The notes: a model not told the origin generated them from the letters alone. Counted from the stretch's first letter, positions 22,631 through 35,952 are shown. The stretch: DNA of 64,000 bases from Kingdonia uniflora (GCA_014058105.1 JACGCM010000655.1:384501-448500), one strand, 5' to 3'. Numbers and translations: made by a program.

Positions 22631-23640
22631 GCGCCGAAAACACGTATGAAAACAAAGTCTAAGCCTAGGTTAGGTCTAGACATCTTAAAAAACACTCACA
22701 CCTAAGCAACAAGTAACAGCAACAAGGAGCTCAGCAGAAGGTAGCCGGTAGTTTGGAAGGATCCTTGACGCTATTTTAAAATACCTAACTTGAGACTGAC
22801 GCTATAGCAACAACACACTCATGACGCATATGACGCTCTAACTACCTTTCTTTTATCGCTACCTCAAAAAGTAGTTAGAGACTGACGCTATCTTTTTGAA
22901 ACTAGCAGACTAGGTTCTAAAAAAAGCATAGCTTTAAAAGCAGCGAGGTAAGAAAAGTTGCAGCGCTAAATGTTGCGCTAATAGTTGCTGCGTCTTGAGT
23001 AGCACTATCATTTTAGCGCTAAACCTAGAAGCGCTGAGCCGAGTTTCTTGCAAAAAAAGAGGATCCTAGCGAGTCATGTTATGTTGTATGATAGAAGAGA
23101 TCAAGCGTACCGATAACCGAGTTTTTTAGACGTCACTGCAGTGGCCGAACAAAGAAGTTCTCATAAGCGGTATTGCAAAAGAGCAATCAGTTGGGTGGAG
23201 CGCCGAAAGGTGTGAAGCCATGCGGAGTAGTTTAGGGGTAGAAGCGCTGCGGAGTAAAGACCAGGAAGCCATCTCATATGTTGTGCTATCTAAGCAGCTG
23301 GCCCCTAAACTACCGCTGACACAACCGATCCTATGTCTTTTCCTATGTCTTTAGTCTTTACTTGGCCCAAAACACACCGGCTATTTCCAACTAGTCTTTA
23401 CTCCGTATTGATGAAGCAAAAGGGAAGAAGAAGACTTCCGCCTTAGCTCAACAACTGGAGCCTTCCTACATTGATGAAGAAAGAAGATAAATAGGGACCT
23501 ACACGGCTTTATTTACCGGAGCCGTCCTACGTACTGTGAACCCCGGTTTTTTTTACTACACGTCTTGTAAACTACTGTTCCTTGTACGCAAGTCAGAAAA
23601 TAAAAGGGTGGCCCCTCTTTTTAAACAGCTATTTCTGAGC

Positions 23641-24160
23641 TGACAAAGAAGAAAGATCGCCAAAGAAGAAGGATCACCAGTGAATAGCCTCTCGCCTTCT
23701 GAGCTGACATAGACCCTATGTGCCTCTTTTAAATAGCGCATCCAGGGGTTTTTCTTTCTGACAAACTTGCGTACGAAGAAAGATCGCCTGTGAATAGCCT
23801 ATAGCCATGGCGGAGTAGTTTAGACTTGCGTACGGTGATTTCGCGCACTTTAGGACCGACGAAAGGGGACCAGCAAGGTAGTTTAGAAGCAAGTGGGTTG
23901 GGAAGAAAGATTGCCAGTGAATAGCCTAAAAAGTAGTTGGACTTGCGTACGGTGATTTCGCGACTATAGACCTCGGTTTTTTTTGGACAGACTAAAATCG
24001 GGGACAACCGGTAGTTTAGGGGACCTGTTGGTTATAGGGAAGAAAGGTCGCCAGTGAATAGTTCGACTACAGACAATAGTTTGGACTTGCGTACGGCGAT
24101 TTCGCGCGCTTAGGACAAACGAAGTAGCTAGGGGACCGGCAAGGTAGTTTAGAAGCAGGT
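23641..24160. repeat. Three-copy degenerate module of about 130 bp
   Basis: Three successive units can be aligned: about 23776-23898, 23902-24035 and 24040-24158, with a partial unit at 23641-23700. The order in each is GAAGAAAGATCGCCAGTGAA, TAGCC, a GTAGTTTAG variant, ACTTGCGTACGG, GATTTCGCG, a GACNAACGAA stretch, GGGGACC-GCAAG, GTAGTTTAGAAGCA and GTGGGTT. The middle unit is shortened after GATTTCGCG. The dispersed words are internal parts of the unit, so here they spread as passengers of a local tandem. Minus-strand open frames across it are by-products. Confidence 0.8.
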
Positions 24161-27002
24161 GGGTTTGGGTATAGGAGTAACGGGAACAGAAGAAGAGTAA
24201 CGGGAACAGAAGAGGAGTCACAGGTAGGAGTGCAAAAATAAAGGATCGAAAACTATAAGAAATAGACATTACGCGGAAAAGAACGGAGTCTCGGGTTGAG
24301 AAAGTGCAATTCAGTTTCCTATCAAGAGGAGAACAGAACCACGTAGTTTAGAGGACCTCCAAAACTACCTACTTTTACACACCCCCCACTTGTAGCTACT
24401 CTTGCCTAGTCAGTATGTCCCAAGGCTCCAAAAAAAGCGCTAAAAAAACACCAGGCCTAGTAGTTGTAGCCGCCATAGATTCCTCCCGGCTATGAGGTAG
24501 TGGTAATGTCGCAACCACTAGAAGAAGGTAGTCAAAGCACCCTAGCTTTTGAAAGGAGAAGTTGGAAGAAAGGCTTCTAAACTACGGAAATAGCTGGTTG
24601 GGTTTTCATAGAGAAGACCAAGAGAAAGAAAAGCTTTGGGAGCGATGTGGCTCCCAATGAGCTGAAGATTGGCTATCAGCAAGTATAGGCTCTTTAAAGA
24701 TGCAATAGGTCAACGCCTTTTCGACCAGGCCGCGCTTAGTAGGACTGCCTCGCTTGATAGCTCTAAACTACGAAAATAGCTCCTAATCTTTTAGCCCTAC
24801 AATCTCTAGGGCATTACTAGGCATTACGCATTACGTAGTTTAGGATCCTATTTTCCATCATCCACTATTTATCTTGGAAATCTTGGTGCTTTAGAAAGAT
24901 AGCTCCTGCAAGAGCGTAGTTTAGGAGTGTGTTGCTTTCAAGTAGCTCAGAAACAGGCTTTAAGCAGCAAACAGTAGTTTGGAGGTATTTTCTTGGTACG
25001 CAAGTAGCTTTGTAGTTTAGAAGGATCCTAATCATTGGTAGGATCCTAAACTACGAGTTGCTAAAGCTATGATAGACAGTAGTTTGGGGTAAGATGTAGC
25101 GCTAGAAGTTTTGAGCTAGACCTACAGTGGAAAAGAGGACTGGTAATGGGCGAAAGACCTCTGTTTTGCAAATAGCTCAGGTTGGTTCTAAAAAAAAACC
25201 AACCAAAAAAAGGAGTGTGTTACCGGTGACTGGTGCATTTTGCTTTCAAACTACGTGCCACTCGCTATCAATAAGCTATTCTTTACTCGGGTTCACGCCT
25301 TGAGTGAGGTCTGGTCTTCTTTTTGTCTTTCCGAAGACCTAGTGATAGTCTTTTTTTGGAGCTAGCCTATAAGGCTTTCAGTTTCATAGTGGCCCTAGTA
25401 GGAGCGAGCGATCGCGCTTCTTCTATCCCTCTATTGTGACCGCCTAGATCTAGCCTGATCACTATAGAAGGAGTTTTTTTCTAAGCTACGCTGGTCTTTT
25501 CTTTCTGAAAAAAGGACTAACACTTCGCTTCGCTCTAAGCACATCCAGCTTCAATGTTTAGGACAAGCATGAGTCGCATTGTTCGCTTTGTGATCTGCTC
25601 TGCTTTCTTTTAGGAGCCCAACCCAGATCCTTTTCAAAAAAAAGGCTGAATAAGCATGCATTAGTGTGTTTTAGTGATAAGCGTAACGTGCGCTGATCAC
25701 TAGGATTTCGGAGGCATTCCAAAACACACTAGTGAGGCTACAGTTTTTTTTTGAGTCATTTGAAGCACAGAAGAAAAGCAGTTGAAAGGCCATTCTTTCG
25801 CAAAGGGCTCTCTCATTCTTTCGCAAACTCTCCTTCTTCCTTCTATAGATCTTACCATGGGCCTTGCTACGCTACTACTAGCGACTATGGCTTGTCCTTA
25901 ATTCACTATTTATCTCTGAAAGCCCCGGGATTGCGTCCTAAACTACGCTACTCATAGCGACCTATAAGACATTACTGAAACCCAAGAAAACCAACGCTAA
26001 AAAAAAAGCAATCAACAATAGGCTTTCTTGCGGTCCTAGCTAAGGATCCTTGCAACTATAGACAGGCCCACTAAGGTACTGGCAAAGAACTAGACCTAGA
26101 CTGCTAACAACTAGCGCTGCTACCCTATCTAGGATCCTAAAAAAAGCCTCTTTCCCCGTACGCAAGTTTAAAACTGGGCAGCCTGCCGTCTTTTAAAGCC
26201 CGGGAGTGCTTTTCTTCGTACGCAAGTTCTAGGTAGTTAAGGAGCGTTCCCAAACTACCCTAGCTTTTTGAAGCGAAATCCCCGTACGCAAGTATTCGTC
26301 TTTTTCTTTTGCAAAAAAAAGGAGCCAGTTGTTTGCGAACCTTCAGTTGAGGTGTCATGAGCCCCAAAACTACGACAGGTACTTGATAGGTAGTTTAGGA
26401 TGACTCCTTTTTTTTAGCAGGAAAATTGGCTAGAGCTAGAACGAGCTACTGGTGCAACGCTCTACTCTAGCCAAACATTTAGCCCCTTTTTAAGACACAG
26501 GCCTCTAACTACTGCTCAGCTAACGCTACGCGGTAAAGCAAAAAAAAAAAAACTCTGCATGCTGCTATCGAAAAAGCCTAGAAGGGCTCTAATAGAAAGA
26601 AGGATCCTTCTAAACTACTTTTTTCCACCGTCCTAAACTCCAACACACCCAACGCTTGAAGAGCCAGTGCCAGTATAGACATCAACCTCACCTAGAACCA
26701 ATCGCTCCTAACCTATTAGGCATATCACCAGACATTGCAACTACGAACCAATCGCTCCTATTGCTATAGACATCACCGCTATGAAACCTAGAGACATTGC
26801 AACTACGAACCGTAGTTTAGGATCCTCTTTAACTCTTACTAAGAAACCGCTTTAAAACTTGCGTGAAGATGGAAAAGAGCCAGAAACAAGCGCTTAAAGA
26901 AAAAGGTATTAAAGAAAAGCGTAGTTTAGGATCCTAAACTACCTACGCAGCTCGCCTTCACTCCCCACCTTTAGCTCGACCCACGCACCTAAATAACTCC
27001 TA
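24161..27002. other. Intergenic, word-rich
   Basis: No gene seen. 25005-25065 stacks AGGATCCTAATCATTGGTAG between two arms of the 22-bp palindrome. 26690-26820 repeats GAACCAATCGCTCCTA and AGACATTGCAACTACGAACC twice each. Confidence 0.7.
26921..26942. repeat. 22-bp perfect palindrome, second complete copy
   Basis: Identical to the palindrome at 18361-18382 with unrelated flanks (ATTAAAGAAAAGC before, CTACGCAGC after). The left flank is itself another dispersed word, ATTAAAGAAAAG. Confidence 0.9.
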
Positions 27003-27990
27003 AGTGATTAGAGCTAGGCGAACAAGGGACTGCGTAGCTTAGGATCTGCACCATCAAGAGAAGAGGTCTACAGAAATGGACATTACGGAGAGCGGACTCT
27101 TCTTCCAGCACCACTAGCTTAAACAAGGGACAGCCTTGCCTACTCTCTTTCTTTTGATCGATAACTAGACCACCCCTTTTAAAACTCTTTCTTTTGATCA
27201 CTCTCTTTTTTAGCAGTAGCTAGTTTTGAAAACTATCACTCTTCTTTTAAAGGCAACTCCTATGCACGCTTCTAGGTAGTCTCCTCATAAGAAGGAAAAG
27301 GATTAAAGAAAAGAGTAGCATCTAGCCATGTAAGAAGGATTAAAGAAAAGAGTAGGAGTAGCATCTAGTCATGTAAGAAGGATTAAAGAAAAGAGTAGCA
27401 GCTAGTCAAGTAAGAAAGACAGCTCACCAAGGATCCTGCCGAGAAAGGAGCCCAAACATTTAGCCCAGTCAAAAAGCGCGTGTTGCATAGTAGCATATAG
27501 ACCTTAGAAGAGAGACTTTCCCTGAGAAAATGTGGGAAGCAAGGATAAGGCACTTGCAAACCAAAGACATGTCGGCCAAAGCGTTTAGCGTCGCCCTGTA
27601 AGCATCTTAAAAGGTGGCAAGGATCCTTCCTCTAACCCTTATGAAAACGAAGTCGCCCTATCTAGCAGCCTTTTTAGGCTTTCCCTTGGAAAATGAGGTC
27701 TTCTCAACCTGCTTGACTATTGGGACTTCGGGCTATCTTACCTATTCCAACTACTTGGGCGACTCAGGCTGCTATGGCTACTTAGATAACTCAGGCTGCT
27801 ATGGCTACTTAGATAACTCAGGCTGCTATGGCTACTTAGACGACTCTGGCTACTTGAGAGACGAAACGCATCGTGTTTTCCATCATCGCAACTAGACGCG
27901 ATCTATAAGTGGTGGTTGATCAGCGAAAGTCTTCTGCTTCTACGTAGGCTTGTCTCTAGTAGGATCTTCATAGTGGGTTTGCCCATAGTC
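27003..27990 (+). repeat. Diverged segmental duplication, copy B
   Basis: The partner of 21305-22630, about 340 bp shorter, with colinear blocks. Differences include AAACATTTAGCCC inserted after AGGAGCCC near 27452, and a different tandem (GGATTAAAGAAAAGAGTAG, about 27300-27410) where copy A has the CATAAGAAGGAA array. An ACATTACG word near 27080 is absent from copy A. Comparing A with B therefore gives a direct record of word gain and loss. Confidence 0.88.
27614..27895 (+). other. Open frame with 27-bp minisatellite (Gly/Tyr/Asp repeat), doubtful gene
   Basis: A 93-codon open frame inside duplication copy B. Residues from about 50 on are a nine-residue tandem, NSGCYGYLD, encoded by 27-bp units at 27761-27787, 27788-27814 and 27815-27841 plus a partial fourth. 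The frame ends in RVFHHRN and TAG. The corresponding stretch of copy A (22286-22456) stays open in the same frame and has the same ending (57 codons against 60), but it is interrupted by TAG at 22283-22285 just upstream. The repeat units are multiples of three, which alone would preserve the frame, and the differences between copies include several amino-acid changes. I recognise no family. More likely a minisatellite than a gene. Confidence 0.2.
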
Positions 27991-30900
27991 GGATTCGGGT
28001 CCCTAATCTATAGACAAGACTAATCAAAGGTAGTTTGGCGCGAGAAAAGTAGACGCGATAAAAGTAGGCGCGGCGCATAAGAGCCATCACTAGTAGGACT
28101 CTAGTGGTAGCAGCAACCTAAGCATAGCGACACGACAAAAGCTCCAACATAGCAACGAGACGAAGGACCCACCCTCGCTTCCTTGTTGCTGAGAGGATTA
28201 GATAGAAGAGATGTGCGTTGTAGGCGCCTTACACCTCTTTCATTTCTACGCTTCGAGCTCTCGTACCAACTGAAAAAAAAAGGTAGAGGTTCAGAAGGTG
28301 CTTCGAGCTTTCGTACCAACACTTATGCAAGGTGGAGGTTAAGATGGTTTCCCCCAGTCGGTGGTTTATCTCTTTGAGGATCCTAGGAAGATTTTTGTCA
28401 AGGATAGATAAAGGGGGGTATCAAGGCCAGTCTATAGCCCCTAGGTTGAGTGCCAAACCAAGCAAAGAGAACGATAATGACAAGTATGGATAGCTAGCTG
28501 TCTAAGTGAGATCTTCCTCTAATCTACTCCTTCTAAGTGCCGGTTGCTAATGAAGCGCCAGTAGATTAGAAGCTGTGCCAGTTGCTAATGAAGCGCCAGT
28601 AGAATAGCTTTAGAAGCACCTGTTGGGTAGGAAGCGTCAGCGAAGCCCATTTTGACCCACGCCTTTGGCGCTATTCTAACTCAATCTTAGCTCTAATGGC
28701 TCTAAACTACTAATGGCTCTAAACTACTAAGGATCCTCCAAACTACAACTACTATCCTTTGTACCTTATCTTGCTCTAATCTACTAAACGCCTTCTTCTG
28801 CTTTTCCGTAATGTATATTTCAGTCTTTCTTTTAAGGTTTCTTTTTTAACGTACGCAAGTTCTAGCTACCCTAGCTCTAAAACCTTCAGAACCTATTCTT
28901 TTGCTTCTAATCTACAGCTGACGCTCTAATGGCTTCCACCTTACACACAGATTACACCGTACGCAAGTCCAAGGATCCTTGTTTTAAATAGCTCTTTTCT
29001 TTTTGGCGTACGCAAGTCTAACAGCTTCCTAGCCTCTAATCTACTCTTGCTGCACTCATGCCTTCGGCTACCTTACTCTGGCTTCTGTTTCTTTTCGTAC
29101 GCAAGTTTGTACGCAAGTTGGCTCGTAGTTTACCGGCTTTTCCACTCCTAAACTACTCTGCTGTTTGTCTTTTTTTGAACTCCTTTTAAAGCTTTATCCA
29201 CCGTACGCAAGTTTGAGCGTACGCAAGTTTCAAAAAAAAAGATACATTACGCTCAACCACACTTGCTACTTTCTTTTAGTGCTAGCTCTAACAGATTCAA
29301 CTTGAACCTATTTGCTAAAAGACTTCTGACTCTTTTTGATCTTTTCTTTTAGCGCTTTATAGTCAACACCTTCTTATTCTGATAGCTTTAGCAACTTTTC
29401 TATCGCTAAAACACTGGAAAACACCTTCGGTAGCCGTAATGTATATTTTAGGCTTTAGTAGTTTGGAAAACACCTCGTCTTCTATTGCTTCCTTAACTAC
29501 CGCCTGTCTTTCTATTAATGGTCTCTGGAGTAGTTTGTAGTTTAGAAAACACCTCTGAGCTACTTGAAAGGGCCTAACCCTTATGAAAACGAAGGTTTTC
29601 ACTCTTTGTAGTTTAGACAACACTAGCGCCTAAAAAACAGCTACCTTCTTCTTACTATCGCTACCACTATCATCTTTTAAAAATAGGATCCTAAACTACG
29701 CTATCACTATTGCTATCACTATACTATTCTCGCGCTTTCTTTTAGCGCTTTATGAAAAACACCTCCTTTTAGCCTTTTAAACTCCGGCTACCACCTCTTT
29801 TTGTTGCTACTTGAAACTTGCGTACGGCTACCACTTGTTTTTGATGATGGATAAGTAGTTTACTTACGGTAGTTTACGCGCAACTTTTTAAAGTCCTTCT
29901 CCTCCTTATGGTAGCTACTTGGCTAGGGTTCCCTATCTACGGCCTTCCATTCTGCGTACGCAAGTATCGCTCTTTTTTTCAGCCTCGCCGTACGCAAGTC
30001 CCTCACACCTGTCCCATTAGAGGAGCCTAAAGCGGAAGATAGTGCTAGTGGGAATGCCTGTGGTAAGGTTTAGGAAAAAGAAGATGAGGATGATGGAAGT
30101 AGTTTAGAAGACTTGCTGTTTTTTAACGAACTGACGTTGGAAGGTCGAGTGGAAGACGTATGCTTTGTGCGCTAGTGAAAGCTCTCATAGCCAAAAGAGA
30201 AAAGATAAGGGATTGAGTTCGGTTATGAGCTAGACGAGCTAGTGCCGAATAGTGGAAAAGAGGTCGGGCACAGTGTGTGAGTGCTAAAAGAAAAGAATAA
30301 CCTATGGGCGTTTCAAAAATACGATATAAGTGGGAGATATAAAGTAAGATTAGGTATAGGCGACAGTGGAAAATAAAAACGGAAGCAAGTATGGGGCCTA
30401 CCACGCCACAAGACAAGCGTGAAGTTGGGCTGAAGCGAAGATCAATAGTCTAGCGCTCCTAAGCTTTGAAGCTCGCCGGGACAGAGGAATGCCTATGCAA
30501 TGTCTATGAGTAAAAAGGTAGTTTGGAAACCACATGAGATTCTAGGCACGGCCCATTTGGCTCCTATCACCTGACCTATTGATCACTACTCAGCAATGAC
30601 TGCTCCCACCTTTTTCTCTTGCATCCAAGCAATCTCAGATTCGGTACCACTCGAAAGCTTACCCGACCGCCTACCGAGTCCACTTCCAGGCCCTACTAGG
30701 GAGCCAAGCCCGCCCCCTAAAACTACGCTGACAGCCCATGAAGGAAAAAGGGAAAGGACATAGGACCACTAGACCAACCCAGCTTCTTTTCCAATGCAAA
30801 GTAAAGAAGGTCTAAAAAAAAACACCACAAATCCAACTTTGAAAGAGTAGTTTAGAAAAAAGGTCTAAAAAAAAACGCCACATGATGCAAAGGAAAAGCA

Positions 30901-33494
30901 AGAAAAAGGGTCTAAAAAAAAACACCACAAAAGATGAGCCAAGATATTCACCAAGCCTAGAAGTCATCGATACACACCCGAAGGGGGAAGGAGAAGGGCC
31001 AAAACATAGAGACATCAGAGTGGAGTTAGCTTTAAAAGTAAAAGAAGAAAAGAAGCACGGAATCCTGGAAGGATCCTAAAGAAAATACCTACCTCTTTTC
31101 CGCGTACGTAAGTGATTTCATAACGCCAGTAGGTTATTCCGAAGTAGCCTAGTCTTTCCGAAGTAGCCTAGTCTTTTCTTTACGTGGCTAGGGTGGCTAT
31201 CGCTCAAGGCGTAGTAGTGATAATGTGTAGAAGTCGAAGGATCTCACACCTAGCTGACGCTGTTTTAAACCTATAGCTATATCACTATCGAGGATCCTTG
31301 CTTTCTGCTTCTAAACTGCTCCTTTGTCGTGGATTTGAAGACCTAGCTAGTGCTAGATAAAAAAGAGATCCTTTTGGCTTGCGCAAGCTCCACCTTCCTT
31401 ATTTTGCTTTTGACTCTTTTTTAACGTACGCAAGTCTTTTTAAAGCCCTAACTAGCCTGACGCTACTTAAAGCACTATAGACATTAACTACCTCTAGGGT
31501 ACCGAAGCTACTTAAAGCACTTATGAATGATCTGAAGTGCACATTGACCGCATGCTCCAGCGCTATACTATAGAAAAGGAAAGTGCACATCGACCATATG
31601 CTCCAGACTATGAATGATGGGAAGAAAAAAAAGAAGTATAGCGCTTTTCACCGTACGCAAGTATCTGTCTAAAGGCGCTTGACTTGCGTACGGTGTTTGG
31701 AAATCGCAGAAACGGAGGATCCTTCCTCTAAACTACCTAGTGGTCATTCCTTCCACGAAAGTAGTTGTAGTTTAGGCCTTTTGATAGTGCGGGAGATTGT
31801 GCACTTCCTTCTCAACAAAAGGGAGGGTTTTTGATGACCTAGACCTAGATATTGGCCTCGAAATAAAAGAATGAAATAGCCTATAGGTGGCTCACTCTTT
31901 TTAAGAGCGGATGGAAAAGAAGGAGCCAAAGGCGAGTTAAGAGAAGGTAGCCTTTGAGTTCTTGAACGCAGAGGGCTTTCTTTGTCATCTAGGATGAAAT
32001 AAGAGTCAGAAGGTAGTTTAGCAACAGAATAGGTATTGAGTTAGGGTTAGGTAGCTTTCTTTTAGAGTAGGTTCTGTGTTTTTTTTGCGGAAAAAACTTG
32101 CGTACGGTGAAAGTAGTTTAGAGCTCTATTTTTTAACAAAAGAAAGGTGCTACTTGCGTACGTTTAAAGCCGGATTAAAGAAAATGAAAGAAAAGAACTT
32201 TCTGGCATTAAAGAAAAGAGGTGGGAGCGTAGATCAATAGAGCTAAGGTGGCGCTAAGCCAACGAGTCTTAGCCGAGAACTATACGCGAGAACTCTACTT
32301 TAAACAGGAAGCACTTCGCTATTAGGGCCCCCAAAAAAGCGGAGTGTTAAAAAAAAGGCCAAAGACGAGGTAAAAATCGCAGCAGCAACGCAAGGCGTAG
32401 TTTAGCAGCGCGGACTCTTTTTTTAGGGCTCTTTTTTAGGCTAGTACTAGGAGGTCTCGTTTTTCAAAATATACATTACGGGTAACCCTTTTAAAAAGTG
32501 GGTTAGGCCAGTCTCGAGTGGGGAATAGCAAGAAGTATTTTTTTCAAAAGCAAGGCGCAGGTGCAAAAGCCGTAGTTTAGAAAGCGCCTCTAACTACTTT
32601 TGGGGGTTACGTTTTCCTCCTTTAGGTAGTCTGATAAGTAGGGCGTCGCCATATAAAAAGCGCCAAGTAAGCGTTGTCGAAGAGTCACCACTCGCTTATG
32701 AGAGACCTGCTACGTCTGTCTCTTAAAAAAGAGCCAAAGGCAAGGGTTGGAAAGACTCGTAGCGTGAAACCTTCGGTATTCCATTTTCTTTGGCCAAAAA
32801 GCAAGCGTAGGTATAGTTCTCCAAGCGTAGGGATAGTTCTCAAACTAGAAGCCCCCAAAAAAACAACTAGATGAGTGAGTCTTTCTTTCAAGAATTTCAG
32901 ATTCTTTGAGTAGTTGTAGTTTGTAGTTTGGGGTACGATTCCTTCCATACACAGGACAAGGAGAAGCTCTACGGATCGTCCGTAGTTTGGGGCCCCAGGT
33001 TGTCTTTCACTCATCCAGCCTACGCAACGCTATGGTAAAGACTACGCGACGCTACGGTAAAGAGTCTCTAGTAGACGGCGTTAAAGAAAAGAAGGGAAAG
33101 GCCTTTCTGGCATAAGGAAAAGAGGCTTTAAGTAGTTTGTAGTTTGGAGTCAGAAGTCGGACTAAGCTTCTCGAAATGTTGGGGTGTGTTTTGGGTAGTT
33201 TTTTTAGACCGTAGTTTAGGATCCTTCTTTTTCAAAGTAAAGAAAACGGCAAGAAAACGTGATCTCTCTAAAAAGACTCACCGCCAGTAGGAACTAATAA
33301 CGTAGCAAGACTGGACTAGCTTCACTAGCTTAACGTCAGCGTCTTTCTTTTCCTTCGTTCTCTATACGCTCGCTTTGATTAGCGACTCTGGCTATGTACA
33401 CGCTATGCTTCTATTTCAGGCTCAACCTGTGCTTCCTCTGCGTTTTTGATTTTATTTAATCTCCCCTTTCCTATACCCACTGCTGCTCATCTCC
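27991..33494. other. Intergenic, densest in CGTACGCAAGT words
   Basis: No gene seen. GTTGCTAATGAAGCGCCAGT is repeated at 28543 and 28580. 28800-29240 holds many CGTACGCAAGT copies. GGTCTAAAAAAAAACACCAC occurs three times at 30809-30930. The stretch is otherwise a mosaic of the dispersed words. Confidence 0.7.
29433..29453 (+). repeat. 21-bp GCCGTAATGT...TTTTAGGC element, copy 3
   Basis: A perfect copy on the plus strand, between ACACCTTCGGTA and TTTAGTAGTTTGG. The right flank is a variant of the GTAGTTTAG word, so the two families abut. Confidence 0.85.
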
Positions 33495-33586
33495 AGTCTT
33501 CCTTCTTGTCTACTGGTTGCTACGCTAGTCTAGTCAAGTGAGTCTTCCTTCTTGTCTACTGGTTGCTACGCTAGTCTAGTCAAGTG
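33495..33586 (+). repeat. 46-bp perfect tandem duplication
   Basis: AGTCTTCCTTCTTGTCTACT onward at 33495-33540 and 33541-33586, identical. A diverged third start (AGTCTTTCTTTGC) and CTAGTCAAGTG follow. Confidence 0.95.
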
Positions 33587-35952
33587 AGTCTTTCTTTGCA
33601 GTCTATCTAGTCAAGTGCTTCTTTGCATAGGGTTTGCTGTTCTCTATCGCAGTGGCTTATAAGGGCCTCGGTAGACGGCTGTTCTCTATGGCAGTGCCTT
33701 CGTAGTTTAGGGGTTCTTTTCACCGTACGCAAGTCGGTAGACGTAGGAATCAGGGGTAAGAAAAGAACCCTAGCCAGCCATACCTAAAGACTGTGGCATA
33801 GTTTAGAGGGTGCTTCCACTCCCTAGCTCAATACCTTATTTTGCTTCCAAACTACACTTCCTGCCTTTTGACTCTTATTTAACGTACGCAAGTCCGGCTA
33901 CCTTCTCTGAATAGCCTACTGGCGGGTCAGTCTGTCGCTGATGTGCGCAACGCTGCTTCTCTTGTCAAGGTTGAAATGACAATGCTATCTATGCGGGTCT
34001 TCTATGGCTAAGCAATCTCCAGTGGCTAGACTCCAGTGGCTAGATCGGAATCACCTGCATTGCATCTTCATGATACTGGCTCACCACTCACAGGTCAACT
34101 ACACAACGCGAGTAATCCTAGAAACTTGCGTTATGAAAGAAAAGAAGACTCAGATGAAAAATAAAAACAATCTCTGACAACATTCTACTTACGGATAGCG
34201 CGAATCCAGATGATCCTCCTGCTCTCCTTCACCGTCTTCTCTACCAAGGCTCAGATCCTTAAAAAAACGCCTATTCCATTCTATCCTTCTTCTCCATTCT
34301 ATCCTTCTTCATGGTCCACTGCTTGACAGCTTGATTCCAATCCTTCCCTTGCCTAGCTAAAAAAAAGGAGACGACGACTCTACGTACGCAAGTTAACTAA
34401 GAATTGGTGATAGCGCGCTAGCTTCTTAGGTATGGCCTTGGTCTTCGAACTGGTGAGCAAAGCGTCGGAAGAGCCCATTCCAAAATACGTTCCATTGGAT
34501 CGAAGTCGCCTTGAAGTCTGAAGTGAAGTTCTGTCGTTAAAAAAAGAAGGTGCGTTCCGAGCTAGAAAAGAGGTGCATTGCAGCTAGAAAAGAGATGCAT
34601 GTTAGCCATGGGTATAGGTAGCCGTACGTAAGTTTCAAAAACGCAGAGGAAGCAAAAATAGGTATTGAGCTAGCTTTAGTAGTTTAGGGGCTAGGTAGCC
34701 TTTGAGTTCTTGAACGCAGAGGGCTTTAAAAGGAGGAAAATCAAAGAAACCCAAAACTAGGTAGGAACTTGCGTACGCCAAAGGTGGAGCGATTTGAAAA
34801 CGGAAAAATGGTGAATTGTAATGTCTATAGAAGCCGTTATAAATAGTAAAGAAGGAGCCAGCTATAGAAGACGAGGGATTAAAGAAAAGAGGTGGACAGA
34901 GCTGAGGATAAAAAGAGCTTTTCTTATCATTAGGGAGGGTTTTTAAGGGAAGAGAGTGGACTCAGTAGTTTACTTGCGTGTAGTTTCGGAGACTTGCCTA
35001 GCTTTAGCAACTTGCCCACCTAGGAGACCTAGCTGCCTTTGCCCCCCAAACCACCGGAAGACTCGTGCTTTTCTTTCAACTTCTTTACTACCGTTGAGCT
35101 TTGCTTTCTGATCCTCAATGGCGCTTTCAAAAAAGACAATATGAACAAAAGAGTACAAAGGAAAAGAAGCAGCATACCGATCGGCCTACCTCTTTTCTTT
35201 ATTGCATAACTAGAACTCCACCTCTTTTCCTTAGTCTGACACATATCTAGCGGCGGTTTTCACCGTACGCAAGTCTCTTTTGTTTTGGAAGCGCCGGTTC
35301 GCTTCTATGCTCTTTCGGAAGCGTAGGTTCACTTCTAATTGTTGCCTTGGTTCGCCAGACTTGCGTACGCAAATAGCGAAACAAGGAAAAGACCTTAACC
35401 TTTCTTCTTTTAAAGGAACGGAGGAAAGCAAAGGATAAGGATCTTTTAAAGGATAGGTCTGCTGAAAGCAAAGGATCGCGCAGAACGAAGGAAAGCAGTA
35501 GTTAAGGAGGATCCTTAACTACGGCTACGCTTCTTTAAAAGGCGCCCTCTAAAACACAACTACAACTACGCTACAACACACTACTCTTCCTCTGTGTTTT
35601 AGGCCCGAATCGCTCACCCAGTGAATAGGCCCTACGACTCCTACTTCTCATCTCAACAAAACCATCAGACCCAGCAAGAAAGAAAAGAAGTAGTTTGGAA
35701 GCCGTACGCAAGTTTCAAGTATTAAAGAGTAGCTTAGAGGTGTCTTTCATAAAGCTTTAAAAGGAGGTATTTAAAATAAGGATAGGTAGGATCCTAAACT
35801 ACGAGTAGCCTAAGCAGTAGTTAGGGGCTAATGGATTAAAGAGTGGATTAGAGCTTCTAAAAAGAGCTAGAAGCGTAGTTTAGAAACCAGCAAGAAAGAA
35901 AGCGGTAGGAGCCGAAGGCGAGGCCAGGAGCCGGAGGAGGTGGAAAAGAGTT

